Shown in pieces: positions 1 through 5,727 of a stretch of DNA of 8,308 nt. The notes below the pieces were generated by a model. It had not been told where the DNA came from. It saw only the letters and a list, made by a program, of their open reading frames with translations, and did no database searches. Every line of letters begins with the position of its first letter. Within the stretch, counting starts at the first letter, position 1. A program made the translations under genes and the position numbers. Where the stretch lies: NCBI GenBank assembly GCA_001780825.1, contig MFIX01000215.1, forward strand, positions 1 to 8,308, written 5' to 3'. Source of the DNA: Candidatus Glassbacteria bacterium RIFCSPLOWO2_12_FULL_58_11. GTDB taxonomy: Bacteria; Gemmatimonadota; Glassbacteria; GWA2-58-10.

Positions 1-369
1 CTTCAGTATATCCTGACAGGCAGCGGTATCCGGCCAGACAGTAGATAATTTATAGATAAAAACTCCCGGCCATGCGCCGCCCGAACCAGTTCTCCCTACA
101 ATACCAATCCTGACCGGCGGTATCCCATCCTCCGAGGTTTGACACGTATCGAGGGAAAATTCATAATGTACCTGGGATGACCAGTTGTGTGGATCGGATT
201 CTTCAAGCAGATCGGGAGTATACCTGCGCTCGCTGTTGAGCCAGAGCGTGTATGCCTTGTCCGGCTGCAGGACAAGCTGCAAACCGAACCTCTCGCCTGT
301 TCTAAGTCCTACTATCGCAATCGTGAAAGCCAACACGGCCACGGCAATGCCAAACAGAAGTTTTTTCAT
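1..369 (-). CDS. Membrane-anchored hypothetical protein, paralog of its upstream neighbour (3' end cut by window edge)
   Basis: Reading the minus strand from the ATG at 369 gives 123 open codons up to the window edge, so the C-terminus is missing. The N-terminus (MKKLLFGIAVAVLAF) is a single hydrophobic signal or anchor segment without a lipobox, followed by GLRTGER and a polar, probably extracytoplasmic region. It aligns with the 352-aa protein encoded just upstream: MKKLLFGIAVA, GLRTG, the LQL-x-L / WL-xx-ER pattern, and WPDT-x-AC near residue 113. Similarity is highest in the first 35 residues and falls off after that. The start codon overlaps the upstream stop in an ATGA tetranucleotide, and GAGGAG lies 5 nt before the ATG, so this is the second cistron of an operon and probably translationally coupled. 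The function is unknown. A DUF6263-like identity is possible but rests on the neighbour's better-covered sequence. Confidence 0.85.
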   Translation of the reverse strand, partial: MKKLLFGIAVAVLAFTIAIVGLRTGERFGLQLVLQPDKAYTLWLNSERRYTPDLLEESDPHNWSSQVHYEFSLDTCQTSEDGIPPVRIGIVGRTGSGGAWPGVFIYKLSTVWPDTAACQDILK

Positions 370-1424
370 TTTCCGCTCCTCGAGGGCTTTTCCGGAAGCA
401 TTTTTCCGGCGCCTGAAGAATCCCGCGCCGACAATTTAGAATCTCTATCTTCCAAAGGATTTACCCCCACTTCGATCTTGACTTTCTGCTCGATCTGCAA
501 GGGGATGGTAATTCCATCCGGGTATTCCGCTAAACCGGTCAGTACAATCTCACCCGTGAAGTGCTGCTCCAGGTGGCCCTCATTCAACAGGCCGGTTTTT
601 TCATCCAGCAAAAGAGTCCCCCGCTGGTCTCCCGAAAAGGAAAGTCTGAGTTCCAGCCCGGCGGTATCGATGGGCGAAGCGGCAGGGTCCGGCTTCATCA
701 TTGAGCGCAGCTCGAGCGTGGCCACGCCGGCCTTGCGGTCGGTCAGTTTCAGGCTGTCTTCCAGTACCGCAGGGCAGGCCCCGGTCATCTCCATCTTTGC
801 GCTCCAGGTATCCCCGATACGGACCGGTTTCTTCGAGAATAAATTAAGGAACCTGTCGAAGGTGTTTTCCATGGTTTTGTCTTTTCCATGACCCCAAGGG
901 CCTCTGATAAACACATCGACAAGTCGATTCATCAGGGAATCTGCCGGTTCCAGCGGCTCGGCAATCAAGGCCAGGCTTCCTTTCAAAGAATAATCGGTTT
1001 TACTTGTCGCCCAGGGTGTAATCTGGGCCGGCATGACCTCACTAATTAGCTGGACCAGACTTTCGATCAGTATTTTCCGGCAGGCTGAGGTGTCCGGCCA
1101 GGCTTGTTTCAGCTGAAAATACGGCGTGCCGACCATGCCTCCCGATGCGCTCATGTGCCCGATCCCCGCCGAAGGTAAATTTCCCGGGCCGATCTGGTTC
1201 GTATCGACTCTCACTTCGTATTGGATTCGGGACGAACTTTCCTTATTCTGGCTGTCCCCCAGCAGAGTATAATTTATTTTCCGCTCGCCGCTCAGCCAGA
1301 CTTGATACCTGCCGCCCTTTTCCAGCCGAAGCTGCAAGTCTATCCTGCTCCCGGTCCGCAGACCCATTTCCGCGATCAGGAAAGCCAGCAGGGCCACCGC
1401 TATGCCGAACAGAAGTTTTTTCAT
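366..1424 (-). CDS. Membrane-anchored hypothetical protein, possibly DUF6263-like
   Basis: This gene encodes 352 aa. The start ATG at 1424 follows AAGGAG with a 6-nt spacer. Residues 1-20 form a hydrophobic signal or anchor with a KK start; there is no lipobox cysteine. The remainder is soluble and rich in alternating hydrophobic strands. Recognisable pieces are LQLRLEKGGRYQVWL at 30-44, a KKPVRIGDTW segment at 198-207 and GTLLLDEKTGLL at 269-280. The order 'ligand-like strand, PV-x-IGD-x-W, G-x-x-x-LD-x-x-TG' resembles what I recall of the DUF6263 family, whose function is unknown; this match is from memory. The tail (residues 325-352) is polar, charged and probably disordered. Its stop overlaps the start of a downstream paralog by ATGA, so the pair came from a tandem duplication and is co-translated. 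No convincing promoter is visible in 1425-1560. Confidence 0.88.
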   Translation of the reverse strand: MKKLLFGIAVALLAFLIAEMGLRTGSRIDLQLRLEKGGRYQVWLSGERKINYTLLGDSQNKESSSRIQYEVRVDTNQIGPGNLPSAGIGHMSASGGMVGTPYFQLKQAWPDTSACRKILIESLVQLISEVMPAQITPWATSKTDYSLKGSLALIAEPLEPADSLMNRLVDVFIRGPWGHGKDKTMENTFDRFLNLFSKKPVRIGDTWSAKMEMTGACPAVLEDSLKLTDRKAGVATLELRSMMKPDPAASPIDTAGLELRLSFSGDQRGTLLLDEKTGLLNEGHLEQHFTGEIVLTGLAEYPDGITIPLQIEQKVKIEVGVNPLEDRDSKLSARDSSGAGKMLPEKPSRSGK

Positions 1425-1560
1425 ATCGGGCTCCTTTTCAGGCGCTCAAGTGGAAGCAGGAATGGAGAAATCCGCCATCCTTACGCAATGAATCGCATCA
1501 TCCTAAAAACCGGGGACAAGTGAACCTGCACCAGGCGCGCTAAATTGCGGTTTGCGCCTA

Positions 1561-1587
1561 ATGGGGCGCAGCATGCTACGCCCCTAC
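1561..1587. repeat. REP-like hairpin, copy A
   Basis: On the minus strand it begins GTAGGGGCG and ends CGCCCCAT around a central AGCATGCT, giving an almost perfect palindrome (stem GGGGCG/CGCCCC). It shares the GTAGGGGC end with two other copies in this window, at 3012-3041 and 5847-5872. It overlaps the 3' end of the XRE regulator gene and forms the last structure of that operon. It could work as a transcript-end hairpin, although no U-tract follows. Confidence 0.7.
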
Positions 1588-1827
1588 AGCTTCCTTCTCA
1601 GGACTCTGTGGTCGGCCATCCTCGAAACTGAACACCTCCTCCACCCCCTTGCCGAATGCCCGGGCCAGCTTGAAGGCCAGGGGCAGCGAGGGCATGTACT
1701 TGCCCGATTCGATAGCGATAATGGTCTGGCGGGTCACCCCCACCCTTTCGGCCAGCTCCTGCTGGGTCATCTCGCCATTGTCGAAACGCAGGCGGCGGAT
1801 CGAGTTGGTTACCTCATTTCCCGGCAT
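1576..1827 (-). CDS. XRE-family helix-turn-helix transcriptional regulator
   Basis: This 83-aa DNA-binding protein consists almost entirely of one HTH_3/XRE domain. Helix 2 is TQQELAERVG (21-30). The recognition helix is around VTRQTIIAIESGKYMPS (31-47), followed by LPLAFKLARAFGKGVEEVF. This is the compact YgzD-like architecture typical of regulators encoded next to small membrane proteins. The ATG at 1827 is preceded by AAGGAAAG and overlaps the upstream membrane-protein gene by 14 bp, so the two are co-transcribed and probably coupled. It is the third gene of a three-gene operon. Inference: it may repress the operon promoter at 2884-2912, which carries palindromes. The C-terminal residues V-G-A and the TAG stop are encoded by a repeat element (1561-1587), so the native C-terminus may originally have differed. 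Confidence 0.93.
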   Translation of the reverse strand: MPGNEVTNSIRRLRFDNGEMTQQELAERVGVTRQTIIAIESGKYMPSLPLAFKLARAFGKGVEEVFSFEDGRPQSPEKEAVGA

Positions 1828-2272
1828 CCCGGCTTTCCTTTCCCGAAAAGATCAGGACAGAAACCGAAAACACCCCCACCAGCACCACGAAAGCAATCCC
1901 CAGTACATCCGAGAGCAGGACCACCGAAACCGCCTCGGGACCCTTTTCGAGGTACTGCTTAAGGAAGCGCCCGTTACCCAGCACCATTAAAACCCAGGAG
2001 GCGGCGAAAGCCCAGGTACAGGCCTTATAATAGATCGCCTCCTCGCGCTCATCCCAGAGCACCTCCGGCCGGTTCCGCAAGCGGTTCAAGCCCTGCCTGA
2101 TCACATAACCAAGCAGGACCGCGATCCAGACCGCGGTAAAAACCGCCGAGGAGACCACCAGGTAATGGAAGGCCGTGGAAAGCCCTTTCAGGGGAACTAG
2201 CGCGGCCAGGGCCAGCAGAATCAAACCCAGGACCACCAGGTTGAGCCAGGCGAGTTTTTGGAGAACGGTCAT
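1814..2272 (-). CDS. Four-helix membrane protein, DUF2178-like
   Basis: The 152-aa product has four hydrophobic segments at about residues 9-29, 36-57, 85-100 and 117-142, so it is a small polytopic inner-membrane protein. Between helices 2 and 3 lies a charged cytoplasmic-type loop containing DEREEAIYYKA (about 74-84). A DER-x-x-AI-x-x-KA loop in a four-helix protein, next to a small XRE regulator, is characteristic of DUF2178-type proteins, whose function is unknown. AAGGA lies 8 nt before the ATG at 2272; the intervening bases TACCTCCT resemble an anti-Shine-Dalgarno sequence and may be coincidental. The gene lies 39 bp downstream of a same-length, same-architecture protein, probably a diverged paralog, and its 3' end overlaps the regulator by 14 bp. 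A role as a membrane sensor or immunity-type partner of the regulator is speculation. Confidence 0.88.
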   Translation of the reverse strand: MTVLQKLAWLNLVVLGLILLALAALVPLKGLSTAFHYLVVSSAVFTAVWIAVLLGYVIRQGLNRLRNRPEVLWDEREEAIYYKACTWAFAASWVLMVLGNGRFLKQYLEKGPEAVSVVLLSDVLGIAFVVLVGVFSVSVLIFSGKESRDAGK

Positions 2273-2311
2273 AGGAGGTATCCTTGCAAATAGGTTGAAG
2301 TCGAGTTCGGT

Positions 2312-2770
2312 TTAATCCTCAGCCGACAGTTTTTTCCAGCCGTAAAAAATCAGGATGGAGATGGAATGGACCAGAGTAAGCAGCAAAGCCAGCGCCCCCA
2401 GCATTAACGGCAGAATGTAAACCGGAATCTCAGTTTGTGGCTGGCGATGATAGAGGACAGCTACGGTTGCACAGATCGTCAACGCCAGAAGCCAGAAAGC
2501 GATATATACAACCTGGATTGCCTCACGCCCTATCGCATAGTCGCGCTCATCGAACTCACGCAGCTTATTCATCCGGTGGGAAAATCGGTACTGGATTTGA
2601 TTCCCCAATTGAAATGTGCCCAAGATCAATACTAAATAGACCGCGCCAATATCTGTCATGGACCTGCTGAAACGCTGCCACCCCGTGATCATCACGATGC
2701 AATAATAAGAAGCCAGTACGAAAAATACGAACAGGATATTCGCCCACGCTTTTTTCTGATTATAAACCAT
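2312..2770 (-). CDS. Four-helix membrane protein, DUF2178-like paralog
   Basis: This is the first gene of the three-gene operon. I prefer the ATG at 2770 (152 aa), which has GGAG 7 nt upstream and begins MVYNQKKAWANILF directly before the first helix, matching the length and layout of the downstream paralog. A GTG at 2818 with its own GGAG 5 nt upstream would add 16 polar residues and cannot be excluded. Four hydrophobic segments sit at about 10-28, 40-53, 86-106 and 115-140. The loop between helices 2 and 3 carries FDERDYAIGREA, matching the DEREEAIYYKA loop of the next gene. The rest of the sequence is well diverged. Function is unknown. The polar C-terminus (KKLSAED) is probably cytoplasmic. 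Confidence 0.85.
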   Translation of the reverse strand: MVYNQKKAWANILFVFFVLASYYCIVMITGWQRFSRSMTDIGAVYLVLILGTFQLGNQIQYRFSHRMNKLREFDERDYAIGREAIQVVYIAFWLLALTICATVAVLYHRQPQTEIPVYILPLMLGALALLLTLVHSISILIFYGWKKLSAED

Positions 2771-2875
2771 TGAAATACTCCGTCTTGAGTTAAGTGCAAG
2801 TGGTTTTCCGGATTTCACATAAGCTCCGGATGATGTCTATAAAAGAGTAACGAGCAAATTATGATGTAATAGCTC

Positions 2876-2892
2876 CTGTACATATTGTACAG
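2876..2892. promoter_or_regulatory. Palindromic operator candidate over the -10 box
   Basis: The sequence CTGTACATATTGTACAG has perfect 7-bp arms (CTGTACA / TGTACAG) around a 3-bp centre. It covers the -10 hexamer of the predicted promoter of the three-gene operon, the right place for a repressor. The XRE regulator encoded in the same operon is the natural candidate ligand; this is inference. Confidence 0.55.
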
Positions 2893-2912
2893 CTTCTTTT
2901 ACATTAAGTCAA
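2884..2912 (-). promoter_or_regulatory. Sigma70-type promoter of the membrane protein/XRE operon
   Basis: On the minus strand the -35 box is TTGACT (2912-2907) and the -10 box is TACAAT (2889-2884), each 5/6 to consensus and separated by an ideal 17 bp. Transcription would start near 2877, leaving a leader of about 60 nt to the GTG at 2818 or about 107 nt to the preferred ATG at 2770. Both boxes are embedded in palindromes, so the promoter looks regulated. Confidence 0.6.
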
Positions 2913-2918
2913 GACTTA
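2905..2918. promoter_or_regulatory. Second palindrome over the -35 box
   Basis: TAAGTCAAGACTTA has perfect 6-bp arms (TAAGTC / GACTTA) around AA and covers the -35 hexamer of the operon promoter. Its arms differ from those of the palindrome at 2876-2892, so the two may bind different proteins, or one of them may be fortuitous in this AT-rich region. Confidence 0.35.
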
Positions 2919-3011
2919 TATACCTGTTTTTGCAAAATAATTTTCAAACCAGCAGAAGAGTCATTATTGGGGGGAAGAAGCCTGAATTATTCACAGAAAT
3001 TCGCAAACGCC

Positions 3012-3041
3012 GCAGGGGCGGACCCATGTGTCCGCCCCTAC
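3012..3041. repeat. REP-like hairpin, copy B
   Basis: The arms GGGGCGGAC and GTCCGCCCC flank a short CATG-containing loop, and the right end is GCCCCTAC. It lies 36 bp beyond the stop of the O-antigen-ligase-like relic and in the intergenic region before the next operon. It has the same ends as copies A and C but a stem with compensated base changes relative to copy C. Confidence 0.7.
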
Positions 3042-3077
3042 ATGAGACGAAAACTTATTTTCTTTGAATTAATCGGA

Positions 3078-3633
3078 TCAGAGAGTGGTTTTTTCATCCA
3101 GCGGCCGGGCCAGCGCCGCGGCCAGGGCAAACAGCAGCCAGAGCCAGCGGAAATTCAGCACATCCATGTTGAGTCCCACCACCAGGTAACCGGCCAGGGC
3201 CGCATAGAGCGCCAGGCCCAGCGGATCGCTGAACAGCAAGCGCCGCGTCGCGCCGCCGCAACCGTTGAAACCGTCACCCAGACCAGCGCCAGGCGGAAGA
3301 TCAAACGCTTTTCGATAACCGTGGCCCGGAACACGAAATACAGCGCAACCAGGCTCCCCTGGGCGGCCAGGGCGGTCAGCAGGTACCGGCTCAGACCGTG
3401 GGCTGCGGCCGCCAGCGCCCCGCTGACCGCGAACAGGAGCAGATAGAAGGCAACGGGATAGTCATTCCGGACAATCTCCCAAAGATTAGTACGAGGGCTG
3501 TAAGGCCGGCCGCCAAAAGAAGAATGAGCACTAAATCAGCGGGCAGCGCCGGGCCCGCGCCGAGAAAGTAGGTCAGGTTCAAGGGCAGCAGGACTAGGTA
3601 AGCGATCCAGATTTTTGGCAGTATCCGGTTCAT
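3078..3633 (-). pseudogene. O-antigen ligase-like (Wzy_C family) membrane protein, frameshifted and internally deleted
   Basis: Three minus-strand reading frames together give recognisable pieces of one polytopic membrane protein. Piece 1 starts at the ATG at 3633 (GGAGG 3 nt upstream) and reads MNRILPKIWIAYLVLLPLNL, then a second hydrophobic stretch to about 3490. Piece 2, in another frame from about 3485 to 3265, contains WEIVRNDYPVAFYLLLFAVS and later ALYFVFRATVIEKRLIFRLA. Piece 3, in a third frame from about 3265 to the TGA at 3080-3078, contains DPLGLALYAALAGYLVVGLN and FRWLWLLFALAAAL. The 'LYF-x-x-R' segment after early helices and a closing G-LNMDVL-FRWLW helix resemble the two ends of O-antigen ligase/polymerase proteins. 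These are normally around 400 aa or more, but only about 185 codons remain, and the central Wzy_C region is absent. It starts 52 bp after the metallo-beta-lactamase-fold gene and was probably once co-transcribed with it. The family assignment is moderate; the frame breaks are clear. Confidence 0.65.
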
Positions 3634-3685
3634 GGTCCTCCGTTCAAGGTCCGTGGCCGCGGCCGGTCCGCGGGCAAAAAGCCGC

Positions 3686-5590
3686 TCACAGGTCGGCCAG
3701 CGCCTCGGCGTATTCACCGACCCGGTGGCCGTTGATCGTCACATCCGCGGTCAGCACCGCGCGGCCTCCGGTCCCGGAAGCCGTTCTTTTGAGAGTGAAT
3801 GGCACCGCGACCTGCTTCTTTGCCTCCACGGTAAACTTGCGGACCGGGGAATCGCAGGCCAGGCCATCCGGGTATTTGAGCCGGACCTCGACTGCCGCCG
3901 CCTTGAACAGGTGGTTGCGCAAGAAGAGCTCGACCGTGAAAGAGTCGCTGTCCTTGAGGATCGAGCGGAAGGGATAGAATCGGCACCAGCGGGAATCCAT
4001 GCCGAAATTGGGGTCAGGCTGGTCGATCAGGGAGGTCATCACCTCGCGCAGCTGCCTGGCCCAGCCGAGGAACTGTTCCAGGTCCTCCCGTGCCGGTGAA
4101 TACTCCTCGGTATGCGCCGGGCAGACAATGTCCGGCAGGTAGTGCAGCATCTTGTCGGCGCAGGTGATAAACCCGCCATCCAGAAAATACTCGTTGTGCG
4201 GCACAACCGGACCATTGCGCACCTTGTCCGGGTATTTCTTGTTCCAGGTGTTGTCACCGGTGAACATTACCTTTTTCCCGTCCACGGTCACCACCAGCCC
4301 CTGGTGGAACTCGGTCTGTCCCGGCATACGGAAAAATTCCAGCTCGTACTCCTCCCATTTCACCTTTTCGCTGTCGCGCAGCACCCGGTCGGCGATAATC
4401 GGGAAAGGCAGCAGGCAGGGCAGACGGTAGCGGGTGGGGTTTTCGAAGACATCCAGCATGTTCTCGAAGACCCAGATTTTCGAATCCTCCCAGAGCAGCT
4501 CCCAGGCGCGGATATTGTGGTCATCGTGGTAGTGGCTGAACGAGACCGCATCCACCCGTTCGACATTGAAACGCTGCTTGAACTCGTTCAGGGTCTCGCG
4601 GTTGACATAACCGTAGTCCCAGAGGAAAGCCTTGCCGCTTTCCGAGATGAGCCCGTAGCAGTTCATCCCGATAAACACCAGGTGCGGGAGGATCTGGCGG
4701 ACCTCATGATGCACCCGGCCGAGCTCATTGGGGACCAGCATGTCCCGCAGGATAGTGTAAATGCGGCTGTTCTCGGCCAGCGCCTCGGCTGGCTTTTCGA
4801 GCGGGCCGCCGTGGGAGGGCAGAAGCAGCTCGGGGTTTGTCGCCGCCACCCGGCTGAAAGAGAGGTCCGAGGCATCCATCCCCTGGGTGAACCCGTAGTA
4901 GTCCCAGTGCAGGTCGAACCAGTTGGTCACCTTGCCGCTCCCGGCGATCAGGTCGCCGGAGAATACCACCCTCCGGCCGTCGATCACCGCGGCGTAGGAC
5001 ACCGCGCCCTGGCTCGAGCCGGGAGTGTCCAGCACCTCGAAGGCGATCCCGCTCCACTCGAACCGGTCTCCCCCGGCCACCTGCTCATCCACCCGGATAC
5101 TGCGGCGGAGCGTGTTCCAGTGCGAGCGGCAGTTGTAGTTGATATAAATTTTCACCTCGCGCCAGAAGGATTCAACATCCTGGAAATACTGCGCCTCGGC
5201 TTGCGGGACGGTCACCTTGAAAGGATAGTCCCCCATGTCGCACAATCCCTGGACCTGGTCCCGGTGGTGGTGGGTTACCAGGACCCGCTCGACACTTTGT
5301 ACGCCGATCCCTGAGAGGCGGCCCAGGATATCGCCCGAGCCGAAATCGACCAGCAGCGCCTTGCCGCCCTGTTTGACCACGTAAACATTGCAGCAGTCCT
5401 CGAACAGGTAAAGATTATCGCTCAGTTTTTTTAAGCCTCCGGTTGGCTGGAAATCCCGGTCGTGTTCCAGGGCCGGGTCGAAGGGGAAATCCGGGGCATT
5501 GCGTATCTCACCGGCATTTTCCTCCGGCCGGCAGGAGAGCAGGGCCAGCGAGGAAAGGACCGCCAGGGCCAGGTAGCCGTTGATCTGCAT
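3686..5590 (-). CDS. Lipoprotein with two tandem metallo-beta-lactamase-fold domains
   Basis: This 634-aa protein is probably a metal-dependent hydrolase outside the cytoplasm. Residues 1-20 form a lipoprotein signal ending LLSC (Cys20), unusual in having no basic residue. Domain 1 (about 50-300) shows THHHRDQ (106-112), DTPGSSQG (189-195), SGD (211-213) and SHGG (259-262). Relative to the canonical HxHxDH and PGH motifs it has Gln112 and Ser192 where metal-binding His is expected, so its site looks impaired. Domain 2 (about 300-520) has SHYHDDHN (352-359), FHQG with His429, TGD (444-446) and PAH with His493, an intact metal-ligand set. Residues about 545-634 form a beta-rich C-terminal domain (TVELFLRNHLFKAAAVEVRL), probably Ig-like. 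The ATG at 5590 has AAGGAG 7 nt upstream. The substrate cannot be inferred. Two-domain length is well above the usual 200-300 aa of a single-domain member. Confidence 0.92.
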   Translation of the reverse strand: MQINGYLALAVLSSLALLSCRPEENAGEIRNAPDFPFDPALEHDRDFQPTGGLKKLSDNLYLFEDCCNVYVVKQGGKALLVDFGSGDILGRLSGIGVQSVERVLVTHHHRDQVQGLCDMGDYPFKVTVPQAEAQYFQDVESFWREVKIYINYNCRSHWNTLRRSIRVDEQVAGGDRFEWSGIAFEVLDTPGSSQGAVSYAAVIDGRRVVFSGDLIAGSGKVTNWFDLHWDYYGFTQGMDASDLSFSRVAATNPELLLPSHGGPLEKPAEALAENSRIYTILRDMLVPNELGRVHHEVRQILPHLVFIGMNCYGLISESGKAFLWDYGYVNRETLNEFKQRFNVERVDAVSFSHYHDDHNIRAWELLWEDSKIWVFENMLDVFENPTRYRLPCLLPFPIIADRVLRDSEKVKWEEYELEFFRMPGQTEFHQGLVVTVDGKKVMFTGDNTWNKKYPDKVRNGPVVPHNEYFLDGGFITCADKMLHYLPDIVCPAHTEEYSPAREDLEQFLGWARQLREVMTSLIDQPDPNFGMDSRWCRFYPFRSILKDSDSFTVELFLRNHLFKAAAVEVRLKYPDGLACDSPVRKFTVEAKKQVAVPFTLKRTASGTGGRAVLTADVTINGHRVGEYAEALADL

Positions 5591-5626
5591 TACGATACTC
5601 CTTCAGGTTGAGGAGAGTAACCTCCG

Positions 5627-5639
5627 CCGCATAATGCGG
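5627..5639. promoter_or_regulatory. Perfect 13-bp palindrome in the leader of the metallo-beta-lactamase-fold gene
   Basis: CCGCATAATGCGG has 6-bp arms around one central A. It lies between the predicted transcription start and the ribosome binding site of the gene starting at 5590. It could be an operator half-site pair or a small RNA hairpin in the leader; neither can be chosen from sequence. Confidence 0.3.
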
Positions 5640-5653
5640 GAACGCCGCAGTTC

Positions 5654-5683
5654 ATTATTTTTTCCGGGATTACGAGTTGTCAA
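5654..5683 (-). promoter_or_regulatory. Sigma70-type promoter for the metallo-beta-lactamase-fold lipoprotein
   Basis: On the minus strand there is a perfect -35 box TTGACA (5683-5678) and a -10 box AATAAT (5659-5654, 5/6) with an 18-bp spacer. The start would be near 5647, giving a leader of about 57 nt. The mobile element's flanking direct repeat ends 35 bp upstream of the -35 box, so the insertion did not disrupt this promoter but may have removed upstream control sequence. Confidence 0.55.
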
Positions 5684-5717
5684 GAATAATCCTCCGGCAG
5701 GCCCGTGTTATTTTGAC

Positions 5718-5727
5718 CGATCATCCC
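5718..5727. repeat. Left 10-bp target-site duplication
   Basis: CGATCATCCC directly abuts the left terminal inverted repeat at 5728 and is repeated exactly at 6008-6017, directly abutting the right terminal repeat. This is the signature of a DDE transposition event with a 10-bp stagger. Confidence 0.75.

Noticed and set aside
187..891. 234-codon plus-strand open frame at the left end
   Set aside because: It is antisense to the two paralogous minus-strand genes, has no recognisable domain, and the minus-strand reading is supported by paralogy, ribosome binding sites and the ATGA overlap.
2265..2285. AGGAGGT on the plus strand near 2274-2280 as a ribosome binding site
   Set aside because: No plus-strand coding sequence follows. 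On the minus strand it reads as TACCTCCT between the true AAGGA and the ATG at 2272.
3012..3041. Copy B hairpin as a Rho-independent terminator
   Set aside because: The stem is strong, but no T-run follows on either strand, and the same hairpin recurs elsewhere including inside a mobile element, so a repeat family explains it better.
3391..3717. 108-codon minus-strand frame as an intact small membrane protein
   Set aside because: Hydrophobic coding sequence stops near residue 82 and continues in another frame, so it is the first part of the frameshifted relic. The ATG at 3633 with GGAGG is the better start.
4112..5314. 400-codon plus-strand open frame opposite the metallo-beta-lactamase-fold gene
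   Set aside because: It lies wholly antisense to a gene with clear domain motifs. Its translation is rich in H, V, P and R, as expected of a GC-rich antisense shadow, with no recognisable domain.
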